Shown piece by piece: positions 56,768 to 64,000 of a DNA stretch of 64,000 nucleotides. Source of the stretch: Variovorax sp. PBL-E5 (lineage in GTDB: Bacteria; Pseudomonadota; Gammaproteobacteria; Burkholderiales; Burkholderiaceae_C); assembly GCF_901827185.1 (NCBI RefSeq), contig NZ_LR594672.1, positions 620,001-684,000 on the forward strand, read 5' to 3'. The position numbers and the translations under genes are program-made. Positions within the stretch are counted from its first letter, which is position 1; the number at the start of each line of letters is the position of its first letter. The notes beneath the pieces are model-generated. The model made no database searches. It was not told the origin of the DNA and was given only the letters and a program-made list of their open reading frames with translations.

Positions 56768-57844
56768 ATGGACCACGATTTTGGCTACGTCTACGTACTC
56801 ACCAACCCCTCGATGCCGGGGCAGGTGAAAGTGGGCATGACCAGGCGACGGCCTGAGCGTCGAGGCGCGGAGCTGTCCAGTGCCACCGGGGTTCCGCAGC
56901 AGTTTGAGCTCTTCTACGCGCGCTCGTTCGAGGACTGCGCGCTCGCCGAAAAGGTCGTGCATTCGGTCCTGGATGAGCAGGGTGCCAGGACGGCGAAGAA
57001 CCGCGAATTCTTTAACCTTACGCCCGAGCAGGCTAAAGAACTGATTGACAAGGTCGCGGAAAGGCTTGCGGTACCCGAAACGGCCGATGTCTTCGCCGAA
57101 GCCTTCACCGCCCGCGCCCAGCAACACCTGACCTTACCCCGGCCTAGCGTCGCCGAGCTGGAGGAGGCTTTAACGCTCTTGGAACACGCGGCGTCTCTCG
57201 GTCACCATCTGGCGCCATATCTGGCCGGCGAAACAGCCGTTGCGCTGTCCGAGAGAAAGAAGGGTCCTGCAGGGGTCGCCGAGCGATTGGTTGCTCGGGG
57301 CCGCGAGCTCTTTCAGCTGTCCGCGGAGCGCGGAGTCAGTCGCGGCTTCGGTAGGGCCGCCGAGGCCTCTTTGCGCCTGGGAGAGACCTTTGAGTACGCC
57401 ACGCTCTGGGGCCGCTACCTCGCGGCGCTTCCTCCGGACGAGCCTATTCCCGAAGAGGAGCTCGAATTCATCCTCGTTTTCGTGCACGACCACATGTTCA
57501 GCGGCGAAAAGGCATGCCCACCGGTTCATGGCTATCTCCAGGCAAACTATCGTCAGTTGCGCGCCGGCGCACGCGGGGGAGGGGCGTCCAAGGAGTTTCT
57601 TGTCTGGCTTGACGAATACGCCAGTACGCTCAGCAGCCGGCTGGTGACAAAGGCGAAGTGGCCCCTGGTCGGCCTCGCTGGTCTAGCGGCATTCTGGGCC
57701 ATTCGGCCGGAGGCCTTCGTGCTCTTCCTCGCTGCAGCCTTGCTCCTCGCGGGCGTAGGTGCCGGCATCAGAAGGCGGTACCGGACACGCGCCGCTTTGA
57801 AGGCACCGAAGACGGGCCGAATCGACGTTAGCGGGCGACGCTAA
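56768..57844 (+). CDS. T5orf172 (GIY-YIG-like) domain protein with C-terminal membrane segments
   Basis: 358 residues. YVYVLTNPSMPGQVKVGMTR, RPERRGAELSSATGVPQQFE and EKVVHSVLDEQGARTAKNRE match the T5orf172 domain, a GIY-YIG relative in phage and plasmid proteins. The middle is helical repeats. Two TM segments near residues 295-340 (PLVGLAGLAAFWAIRPEAFV, LFLAAALLLAGVGAGI) anchor it. TCTATAC box at 56735-56741. Nuclease at the membrane is possible; unusual fusion. Confidence 0.78.
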   Translation: MDHDFGYVYVLTNPSMPGQVKVGMTRRRPERRGAELSSATGVPQQFELFYARSFEDCALAEKVVHSVLDEQGARTAKNREFFNLTPEQAKELIDKVAERLAVPETADVFAEAFTARAQQHLTLPRPSVAELEEALTLLEHAASLGHHLAPYLAGETAVALSERKKGPAGVAERLVARGRELFQLSAERGVSRGFGRAAEASLRLGETFEYATLWGRYLAALPPDEPIPEEELEFILVFVHDHMFSGEKACPPVHGYLQANYRQLRAGARGGGASKEFLVWLDEYASTLSSRLVTKAKWPLVGLAGLAAFWAIRPEAFVLFLAAALLLAGVGAGIRRRYRTRAALKAPKTGRIDVSGRR

Positions 57845-58540
57845 AGCCTTGGCGCAGGAGGATTTACCCCATCCACTGCGCTTTTCGACCCGTAGGTGTA
57901 ACCGATGAAGACGAGGTTGCTATAGGTGTTTGCTGACGCTTTCTGAAGCACTCAGCGGCCTTTCATCGGCAAGCGGCGTGTCCGGACGCGCTGCTTCCCG
58001 GGGAACAAGCAACTACCGACCCACCGGGCGCGCTCGTCGCGATGGCCGGGAATCCAGAGTGGCACCAAGTGCGCCTGGGTCGTGTCGCGGGGCCGTTGAA
58101 GCGGGGAAGTTGGTCCGCTGGCTTGGCCAGTCGTTGCTTTCGTAGATTTGTCCTGACGAAACTCGGGGCTCCGCGGAAATCGAAAGAGCAATGGCGCGTG
58201 CTGGGCCGGCGGGCTGAAATCCCCTTCGCATTCGTGCGAGCGCCAGCAAAAACCAGACAGTCGGTTTGAGCCAGGCAGGAAACTGCTTGACTGGGTCCAC
58301 TTGAGGTGACGTCGTCGACGGGACTCGAAGTCGTTGCCAATGGTAAGCTCTACGCTCACCAGGCCGAACGCGTTGACACAGGGCTGCCTTAGCCTAGAGA
58401 CCGGTGGAGTTCGCTTCACCGCGGTACACGAGGCGGCCACCGTGGGTTTGTTGCAGGTTGCGCTATGTCTCACCAGGCCGACCATGGAATCGACCATTCA
58501 GAGGGCTCACGTACGGGAATACGGGGGCCCTTTTTTCTGC
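57845..58540. other. no confident gene
   Basis: About 700 bases. Several open frames on both strands, all low-complexity or Arg/Ser/Pro-rich, none with ribosome site or family likeness. A minus-strand phrase (MDPVKQFPAWLKPTVWFLLA) near 58300 is the least bad. Possibly a remnant of a lost gene or element. Confidence 0.35.
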
Positions 58541-59047
58541 TCAGCTGCCGCCTCGCATGACATTCCCCAGGCTGATGACGTTGGAATCGACCTCATGCGG
58601 CGTCATTTCGTCCAACCCAAGGAACACCATTCCCCGGCCGGCTGGACCGTCTCCCGCGCAAATGAAAGTGCACCGGCCCGGTGCAGGCAGCGCTTCCGCG
58701 GGGCGAAGAAAGTCCACAACGAACCGCGCACGCTCTTCGGAAGCGGCGCAGAAACGATATTCCCTGCCCAGGCGCACGCCCCAGTTGCGATAGGCCGCCT
58801 GGCCGGAGAGCAGTAACGCCCTGCGCCGAGCGGCAGCCTGCTTGGCCACTGCGTTGTCGTGCAGGAGCTGCGCCTTTGACAGGGCTTCGGAAGCCAGGCC
58901 CCTCGAAAATGCATTCGACCAGACCATCTCGGCTTGGCACCGGTTCACCGAGTCCGCAAAGAAAGCTGCCTCCCGCTCGGCCTCGTCCACAACCTTCCAT
59001 TGCTGGCAGGCCTGGATGTACGTGAGGTCGATTACCTGCGCTTGCAT
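58541..59047 (-). CDS. hypothetical protein
   Basis: 168 residues, MQAQVIDLTYIQACQQWKVV. Helical N-terminal half (EREAAFFADSVNRCQAEMVW, KAQLLHDNAVAKQAAARRRA), then an alpha/beta part with GRCTFICAGDGPAGRGMVFL. Downstream of a small ORF by 18 bases and probably in operon with it. Family not recognised. Confidence 0.72.
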   Translation of the reverse strand: MQAQVIDLTYIQACQQWKVVDEAEREAAFFADSVNRCQAEMVWSNAFSRGLASEALSKAQLLHDNAVAKQAAARRRALLLSGQAAYRNWGVRLGREYRFCAASEERARFVVDFLRPAEALPAPGRCTFICAGDGPAGRGMVFLGLDEMTPHEVDSNVISLGNVMRGGS

Positions 59048-59065
59048 TGCTGAGGGGTCGGCCGC

Positions 59066-59179
59066 TTAGTGACCCGCGTCCTCGACACCCAATGACTTCG
59101 CACCGCCGCCGATGATGCGGTAAGGCAGAAAGGCGAGCTGTACCCAAAGGCGAATGCAGCTGTCGAAGTACGCTTCCAT
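59066..59179 (-). CDS. 37-residue putative membrane peptide
   Basis: ATG 59179 to TAA 59066. MEAYFDSCIRLWVQLAFLPY then a Gly-rich tail. Hydrophobic with an amphipathic start. GGGAA lies upstream. The next gene starts 18 bases after its stop, as in an operon. Short, so only probable. Confidence 0.4.
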   Translation of the reverse strand: MEAYFDSCIRLWVQLAFLPYRIIGGGAKSLGVEDAGH

Positions 59180-59253
59180 GAAATGGTTCCCGTTGAGGTG
59201 ACCGGCTGTTTAGGCAAGCGACTTAAATGTTTGCGCAACGGCATAAAAGTCAG

Positions 59254-59260
59254 CGCTACA
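59254..59260 (+). promoter_or_regulatory. GCTACAC box, likely -10 element
   Basis: 51 bases before ATG 59312. Confidence 0.4.
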
Positions 59261-59311
59261 CGACGTCAATCCAGCCAGCCGCTGGCGTCAAGGCTCACTT
59301 CGGGAGATTCC

Positions 59312-60283
59312 ATGAGTCAGTTCACGATGTCGCTGTCCCTCGGCGGAACCCGCGAGATTTACAGCCCCGAAGCTGTGGTCAAAGCCATGGCCCGCTCAGA
59401 AGGAACGAACAACGCGCTCCTGATGAAAACCTACGGTCGAATGCTTGACGTCGGTGCCCAGCGCTTCATCTCCAAGCCGTCTTCCTCCGACGCGCTTGCG
59501 CCGCTCGCCCAGGCGTGCCCCAACTTCCAGGGCGTGGTCGACGACTTGCGCAAATACCTGGAGCTCGCGCTCTATGGCTCATCCCCGCTCAACTTCGTGC
59601 CAATCCTGCTGGCAGGCGAGCCTGGGGTCGGAAAGACGCACTTCGCCGCAGAACTGGCGAAGGCGCTGAACATCCCGCATCGCTTCGTCTCGATGGGCAC
59701 CATGACCAGTGGCTGGGTGCTGTCCGGGAGCTCGTCGGGCTGGAGCGGTGCACGCCACGGCAAGGTGGCCCAGGCGCTGATTGAGGAGACCATCGCCAAC
59801 CCGGCGTTCACCCTCGATGAGGTGGACAAGGCAGGTGGCGACCACCGCTATGACCCCTTCGGCGCGCTGCTGCAGTTGTTGGAGCCGGACACGGCCAAAC
59901 ACTTCACCGATGAGTTCCTCGACGTCGAAATCGACACGTCAGGCATCTTCTGGGTCGGAACCGCGAACAATCTCTCGGCCATCCCCGACTACATCCTCCA
60001 GCGAATGATGGTGTACGAGGTGCCGTCCCCGACGCGCGCCCAGGCCGCCAGCATCGCTCAAAGCATCTATTCGGGGCTTCTGGCCGCTAACGGCTGGGGT
60101 TTCGACCCGGACCTCACCGATGCCGTGCTCGAACACATGGCGGAAGTGTCCCCGCGGGAAATGAAGAAGGCCCTGCTCGACGCCATGGGGTCCGCGCGCC
60201 TGGCCAAGCGTGAGACGGTCCTTGCCGACGACGTCGGACATTCGCACGTGAAGAAGAAGACGTCGATGGGCTTTCGAGCCTGA
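59312..60283 (+). CDS. Lon-like AAA+ ATPase
   Basis: 323 residues from ATG 59312; the in-frame extension to 59183 passes the promoter box and was dropped. Walker A LLAGEPGVGKTHFAAEL, Walker B AFTLDEVDKAGGD (like Lon), sensor FWVGTANNLSAIPDYIL with arginine finger region after it. No peptidase domain, so it is an AAA+ module working on other substrates. Paired on the same strand with the MoxR gene at 61063. Confidence 0.85.
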   Translation: MSQFTMSLSLGGTREIYSPEAVVKAMARSEGTNNALLMKTYGRMLDVGAQRFISKPSSSDALAPLAQACPNFQGVVDDLRKYLELALYGSSPLNFVPILLAGEPGVGKTHFAAELAKALNIPHRFVSMGTMTSGWVLSGSSSGWSGARHGKVAQALIEETIANPAFTLDEVDKAGGDHRYDPFGALLQLLEPDTAKHFTDEFLDVEIDTSGIFWVGTANNLSAIPDYILQRMMVYEVPSPTRAQAASIAQSIYSGLLAANGWGFDPDLTDAVLEHMAEVSPREMKKALLDAMGSARLAKRETVLADDVGHSHVKKKTSMGFRA

Positions 60284-60401
60284 ATGCTCGCCGGCAGGAT
60301 TCGGGCGTGATTGAGCGGGAAACGCCGAGCTTTAGCTGGGCGTTATGGCATGAGGGGCCTGCGGCAGCTAGCCGTCGGCTTGCCGGCGGGCCGGAGCCAG
60401 G

Positions 60402-60902
60402 TCAGGCGGACGCGAGGGCGTTCGCCGCGCCGAGATTGGCCAGCGCATCCGCGCGTTCATTGCCTGGGTCGCCATTGTGGCCCTTAACCCAGGTCATCTT
60501 CACCTTCCGCTTCGCGAAGAGGGCATCCAGCTGCTGCCAGAGGTCGACATTCTTGACGGCGTCGCCGCCGGCGGTACGCCAGCCCTTGCGCTTCCACCCG
60601 GGCATCCACTCGGTTAGGCCCTGAATTACGTACTTCGAGTCGGTGAAGACCTCGATGCGGGCGCCTTCCGGGACGCGGCGAAGCGTCTCGATTGCAGCCG
60701 ACAGCTCCATCTTGTTGTTGGTCGTTCCAAGGGCACCGCCGTGTCCTTCCACAACCACGGTGCCATTCTGGTCGCGGAGCGAGAACCCCCAACCTCCGTT
60801 GGCTGCGGCGCCGACCTTGCCGTTGGCCTTGCAGGCACCGTCGCAGTAGGCGACGTAGCTGAGAGCAGTCGGAGCAGGGGCGGCGAACAGGTCGTTTTGC
60901 AT
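60402..60902 (-). CDS. rnhA: ribonuclease HI
   Basis: 166 residues. All four carboxylates of RNase HI are visible: YVAYCDGACKANG, NKMELSAAIETL, VFTDSKYVIQG and GNERADALANLG. KGHNGDP supplies the histidine loop. Degrades RNA in RNA-DNA hybrids. N-terminal MQNDLFAAPAPTA is extra. Antiparallel to the AAA genes on both sides. Confidence 0.95.
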   Translation of the reverse strand: MQNDLFAAPAPTALSYVAYCDGACKANGKVGAAANGGWGFSLRDQNGTVVVEGHGGALGTTNNKMELSAAIETLRRVPEGARIEVFTDSKYVIQGLTEWMPGWKRKGWRTAGGDAVKNVDLWQQLDALFAKRKVKMTWVKGHNGDPGNERADALANLGAANALASA

Positions 60903-61020
60903 TTTAGATTCTTGTGAGTGGTGTCAGCATTATAGCAGAAAGAGCTTGGCTCTAAAGCCCCCTAAAACGTTTTAGCCTTCGGGCGTCGTGGATGCACCGA
61001 TAGCCGCGTGCGGGCTGTTC

Positions 61021-61027
61021 GCTAGAC
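61021..61027 (+). promoter_or_regulatory. GCTAGAC box, likely -10 element
   Basis: Followed by CAAGCAGGACAAC; ATG 35 bases downstream. A second AGAGGAC lies just before the start codon as its ribosome site. Confidence 0.45.
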
Positions 61028-61062
61028 CAAGCAGGACAACTTTCACTCAAGAGGACAAACCA

Positions 61063-62097
61063 ATGAAAATCAACAGAGTTCGTCAAAGCCTGGTGCGCAA
61101 CATCAGTGCGGGTCTGGCGGTTCTGCTTGTTGGCGCCCCTGGCGTCGGCAAGACGGACGTCGTGCACGAAGTCGCAAGACAAACTGAGCGGGAACTGCTC
61201 GTTTCGCACCCGGTGGTCTCCGACCCGACGGACGCGAAGGGCTTGCCCTACCCGAACAAGAAGGGCGACGCAGCGCGGTTTCTGCCGTACGGTGTGATGG
61301 CTCAGGCGCTCAGCGCCACGAAGCCGACGCTCTGGTTCCTGGACGACCTTGGCCAGGCTGCCCCGGCGGTGCAAGCCGCCTTCATGCAGCTGCTGCTGGC
61401 GCGGCGCATCGACGAGCACGTTCTCCCGAACTGTGTCACCTTCGTTGCCGCCACGAATCGCAAGCAGGACCGCGCCGGCGTCTCTGGACTGCTGGAGCCC
61501 GTCAAGAGCCGCTTCGTGACCATCTTGGAGGTCGAGCCTGACCTGGATATGTGGATTGACTGGGCGCTCGCGAAGGGACTTCCTCCGGAGCTCGTCGCTT
61601 TCCTGCAGTTTCGCGGGGGCGACCTCTTTCACAAGCCCAACCCGACGACCGAGCTGGTGAACAGCCCGTCGCCACGTACCTGGCACAACCTGGCAAAGCT
61701 GCTCAAGGCTGGCGCTGCCGATGACCTCAAGGAGGACAAGGCCGGCGTACTGGAAGAGCTAAGCGGCTCTGTGGGCAAGGAAGCGGCAACCGAATTCGTC
61801 AACTTCCTGGAAGTGGCGAAGGACCTGCCGAGCCTGGACGACATCCTGCTGTATCCGGACACCGCGCGCATCCCTGATGAGGTCTCCACTTTGTGGGTCC
61901 TGGCATCAGGGCTCGCATCGGCAGCGACGAAGACCAACTTCGGTGCGCTGAGCACCTATGCAGGACGCATGGTCCAACAAGCCTACGGCGAAGCCGCGGC
62001 CTTCATGGTCCGCAAGAGCATCGTTCTGACCCCCGGAATCACCCAAACCGCAGCCTACTCACGGCTGCTGGCTGGTGAGGTGGGCGCATTGCTGTAA
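61063..62097 (+). CDS. MoxR-type AAA+ ATPase
   Basis: 344 residues from ATG 61063. Walker A VLLVGAPGVGKTDVVHEVA, Walker B LWFLDDLGQAAPAVQ, sensor 1 VTFVAATNRKQDRAG and Arg finger PVKSRFVTILEVEPD. MoxR AAA+ proteins act with VWA proteins; the DUF3150 and VWA/metallopeptidase genes follow, as in conserved neighbourhoods. Chaperone-like remodelling of a partner is the common idea. Confidence 0.88.
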   Translation: MKINRVRQSLVRNISAGLAVLLVGAPGVGKTDVVHEVARQTERELLVSHPVVSDPTDAKGLPYPNKKGDAARFLPYGVMAQALSATKPTLWFLDDLGQAAPAVQAAFMQLLLARRIDEHVLPNCVTFVAATNRKQDRAGVSGLLEPVKSRFVTILEVEPDLDMWIDWALAKGLPPELVAFLQFRGGDLFHKPNPTTELVNSPSPRTWHNLAKLLKAGAADDLKEDKAGVLEELSGSVGKEAATEFVNFLEVAKDLPSLDDILLYPDTARIPDEVSTLWVLASGLASAATKTNFGALSTYAGRMVQQAYGEAAAFMVRKSIVLTPGITQTAAYSRLLAGEVGALL

Positions 62098-62115
62098 ACG
62101 AACAAGGAATCAAAC

Positions 62116-63042
62116 ATGGAAATCAAGAATGCAGTGCTCGTTTCGCTGAACATCAGCGTGTGGCAAGCCAACCGCCAAGACAAGAAGATTTCGGAGCAGG
62201 TCACCGACGCCCACCAGGTGACGGACCGCCGCCTCGGACGATTCTGGAAGAGCCTTCTGCCGAAGTGCCAGGTGCTGGACACGCTCTACGCGGCCCAACG
62301 GGCGGCGCGGACGTTCCACTACGAAAACACCCTGGCGTGGATGCATGACGGCCCGCGCATCTTGCCGACGGCAAACTACGAGTCCTACATGAAGGCGATG
62401 CGCGGCTTCAAGCATCAGTTTGAAGTCGCCGTGCTCGGTCTCATCGACCAGTACGACGGTATCCGCGAAGAAGCGCGCAAGGTGCTCGGCCAGCTGTACA
62501 GCGAGAGCGACTACCCTGACAAGCAGTCGCTCAAGTACAAGTACGACTTCGACATGAAGGTGATGACGATGCCGGCGTCTGAAGGGATGCTGCATCTGGG
62601 CCTGGCCGACAAGGAGGCGCAAGACCTTTGCGCCAAGCTGGAAGCCGACATGCGTGACACGTTCAAACGGGCCAACCGCCGGATGTGGGAAGACCTGCAC
62701 GAGCGCCTCGAGCGCCTGTCGGCGAAGCTGATGGACGGGGACGCCTACGTGCGCGAAGAGACGATTGCAGCGGTGCGCGACCTCGCGGACCTTCTGCCTC
62801 GGCTCAACGTGACGAACGACGAAAAGCTGGACATGCTGGCAAACCGCCTGAAGGGCTCGTTGACCAACGTCAGCGCCGCGATGGTGAAAAACGACCCCAG
62901 CGCGCGCAAGCGCGTCGCGGACGAAGCCAAGACGGTGTTCAGTGTCATGCAGGCGTTCATGGGCCAGAAGCGTGCCCCGCCGGCGCCAATGGCCGCACCT
63001 GCGGTCAACGCGACGGTGATGGAGCTCAAGCGTGCAGCCTAA
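62116..63042 (+). CDS. DUF3150 protein
   Basis: 308 residues, ATG 18 bases after the MoxR gene (AAGGA before it). NAVLVSLNISVWQANRQDKK, DRRLGRFWKSLLPKCQVLDT and FKHQFEVAVLGLIDQYDGIR match DUF3150, a helical protein found with MoxR/VWA genes on phages and plasmids. Coiled-coil middle and an Ala/Pro-rich end. Overlaps the next gene by 11 bases. Function unknown, likely a partner of the ATPase. Confidence 0.85.
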   Translation: MEIKNAVLVSLNISVWQANRQDKKISEQVTDAHQVTDRRLGRFWKSLLPKCQVLDTLYAAQRAARTFHYENTLAWMHDGPRILPTANYESYMKAMRGFKHQFEVAVLGLIDQYDGIREEARKVLGQLYSESDYPDKQSLKYKYDFDMKVMTMPASEGMLHLGLADKEAQDLCAKLEADMRDTFKRANRRMWEDLHERLERLSAKLMDGDAYVREETIAAVRDLADLLPRLNVTNDEKLDMLANRLKGSLTNVSAAMVKNDPSARKRVADEAKTVFSVMQAFMGQKRAPPAPMAAPAVNATVMELKRAA

Positions 63043-64000
63043 GTCGGCACACGTCAAGCGGGTCATGAAGGCCCGCTCCGACATGCTGGCCGACCAGCCG
63101 TTCTTCGGGTTTCTGGCGCTGCGCCTGAAACTCGCCGAGGACCCGACGTGTGCGGGCATGTGGACGGATTCGGTGACGCTGGGATTCAACCCCCGGTATA
63201 TCGATACCCTGGTCGACGTTGAGCTCAAGGGCTTGATTTCGGCTACCGTCCTGCACATCGTAGCGGGCCATCCCTGGAGGCAAGACAGTCGAGAGACAGT
63301 TCTCTGGAACGAGGCGTGCGACGAGGCCATCCATCCGATGGTCCTGAAATCGGGTTTCCGACTGCCGCAAGGCATGGCAACAGGCAAGGAGCACCTCGGA
63401 TTCTCCGCGGAGTTCATCTACTCGAAGCTTCTCGAAGCTCGGCCGCCGGCGCCGCCGCCCGCGCCCCCCACACCGGAAGGTGGCGGCGGGGACGCGGATG
63501 GCGGGGACGGAGGCAGCGACCCCACCCCCTCACCCGAGGGTCAGGAAGGCCCCGAGCCCCGGTCACCGGACAACGGAAGCGGGTCGGGCGAGCCGGAGAC
63601 CGGCGAGCAGGACGGCGAGGGCGGGCAACCGCAGGCCGCTCCCGTAACGCCGCAGATGCTGGGTGAAGTACGCCAGGCCCCCAAGGAGGCCGAGAACGGC
63701 CAAGGCACCAAAAGCCTGGAGACCGAATGGCAGCTTGCGGTGGAAGCGGCGACGCACATGCAGGGTGACCTGCCTGGCAACGTGATGTCACTAGTCGGTG
63801 AGGCGCTGAAAAGCAGGGTCGACTGGAAGTCGGTGCTGCAAAACTTCGTCGAAACGTCGATGCACGCCCCGGACTACACGATGGCCGTCGTCAATCGCCG
63901 CTACCTGCACCTGGGGTTCATTCTCCCAGGCCTGCGCGGGGCGAGCATGAAGACGTTGGTCGTCGCGCGGGACACCAGTGGCTCGGTGAAGAACGACTAC
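63032..64000 (+). CDS. DUF2201-like putative metallopeptidase/VWA protein, N-terminal part
   Basis: At least 323 residues, starting with GTG 63032 (GGAG 7 bases upstream) and cut by the window edge. N-terminal domain: MLADQPFFGFLALRLKLAED, then ISATVLHIVAGHPWRQDS, where the usual HE..H zinc helix is degenerate (LH...GH). A long Pro/Gly/Asp/Glu linker (residues about 135-200) is followed by the VWA domain with TLVVARDTSGSVKNDY, a full DxSxS MIDAS. Goes with MoxR and DUF3150 genes. Confidence 0.82.
   Translation, partial: MQPKSAHVKRVMKARSDMLADQPFFGFLALRLKLAEDPTCAGMWTDSVTLGFNPRYIDTLVDVELKGLISATVLHIVAGHPWRQDSRETVLWNEACDEAIHPMVLKSGFRLPQGMATGKEHLGFSAEFIYSKLLEARPPAPPPAPPTPEGGGGDADGGDGGSDPTPSPEGQEGPEPRSPDNGSGSGEPETGEQDGEGGQPQAAPVTPQMLGEVRQAPKEAENGQGTKSLETEWQLAVEAATHMQGDLPGNVMSLVGEALKSRVDWKSVLQNFVETSMHAPDYTMAVVNRRYLHLGFILPGLRGASMKTLVVARDTSGSVKNDY

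Noticed and set aside
57952..58497. 181-codon minus-strand frame in the large gap
   Set aside because: Composition (Arg/Ser/Pro) and several competing frames look non-coding; no start signal.
1..64000. Prophage
   Set aside because: No capsid, tail, terminase or lysis genes; rep and iterons support a plasmid, though many small proteins are phage-like.

Overview
The window looks like one part of a large, low-copy plasmid from a GC-rich proteobacterium, most likely a betaproteobacterium of the Burkholderiales. That placement is an inference from GC content, codon use and gene families, not proven. The plasmid core is an iteron origin (41871-42214) with one perfect DnaA box and a RepB/Rep_3-type initiator gene (42399-43901). 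No phage structural genes, rRNA, CRISPR array or conjugation genes are visible. Many genes are short, unrecognised accessory proteins. Many follow a CTAYAC-like box 10-60 bases upstream of the start.

Layout. 1-8.9 kb: small accessory genes, a decayed DUF900 hydrolase, two paralogous genes with matching structured 5' leaders (4660-4822 and 5930-6086), and an orphan DNA methyltransferase. 8.97-13.36 kb: a strong promoter, a 35-codon leader ORF made largely of Asp, Glu and Arg, then tRNA genes for Glu, Arg, Asp, Arg, Asp, Glu and a tRNA-like Arg element, a LAGLIDADG endonuclease and a glutamyl-tRNA synthetase. An IS3-family (IS2-group) element splits one tRNA-Glu, and an IS21-family element (13356-15913) truncates gltX. 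15.9-23.0 kb: a Pth2-type peptidyl-tRNA hydrolase, then a nucleotide/NAD block (NAD kinase, deoxyribosyltransferase-like, HD protein, VWA protein, nicotinamidase-like hydrolase) divergent from an NrtR-type regulator, a Nudix hydrolase, RecX and a macro-domain protein, with two NrtR-like operators between the arms.

23-41 kb: AlkB-like oxygenase, RNase HII, an S49 protease, a DUF262 protein, a recombination module (tyrosine recombinase, HTH protein and a zinc-knuckle recombinase-like protein), a RusA-like protein, a cupin, a WGR pseudo-ligase and thioredoxin. 41-46 kb: replication and control (CATAA operator array, iterons, Rep, HTH protein, VWA protein, RHH-like protein). 46-64 kb: small accessory genes, a SIMPL protein, a WGR ATP-dependent DNA ligase, a YqeY-like protein, a double-HTH protein, a T5orf172 protein, RNase HI, and at the right edge a Lon-like AAA protein followed by a MoxR ATPase / DUF3150 / VWA-metallopeptidase-like set that runs out of the window.

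The most unusual feature is the D/E/R leader ORF in front of a tRNA set that serves the same three amino acids, with gltX at the far end. This resembles a charging-sensitive attenuation system, now broken by two insertion sequences. The second candidate is the repeated leader RNA. Both claims rest on reading the sequence by eye; no database search or folding computation was done.
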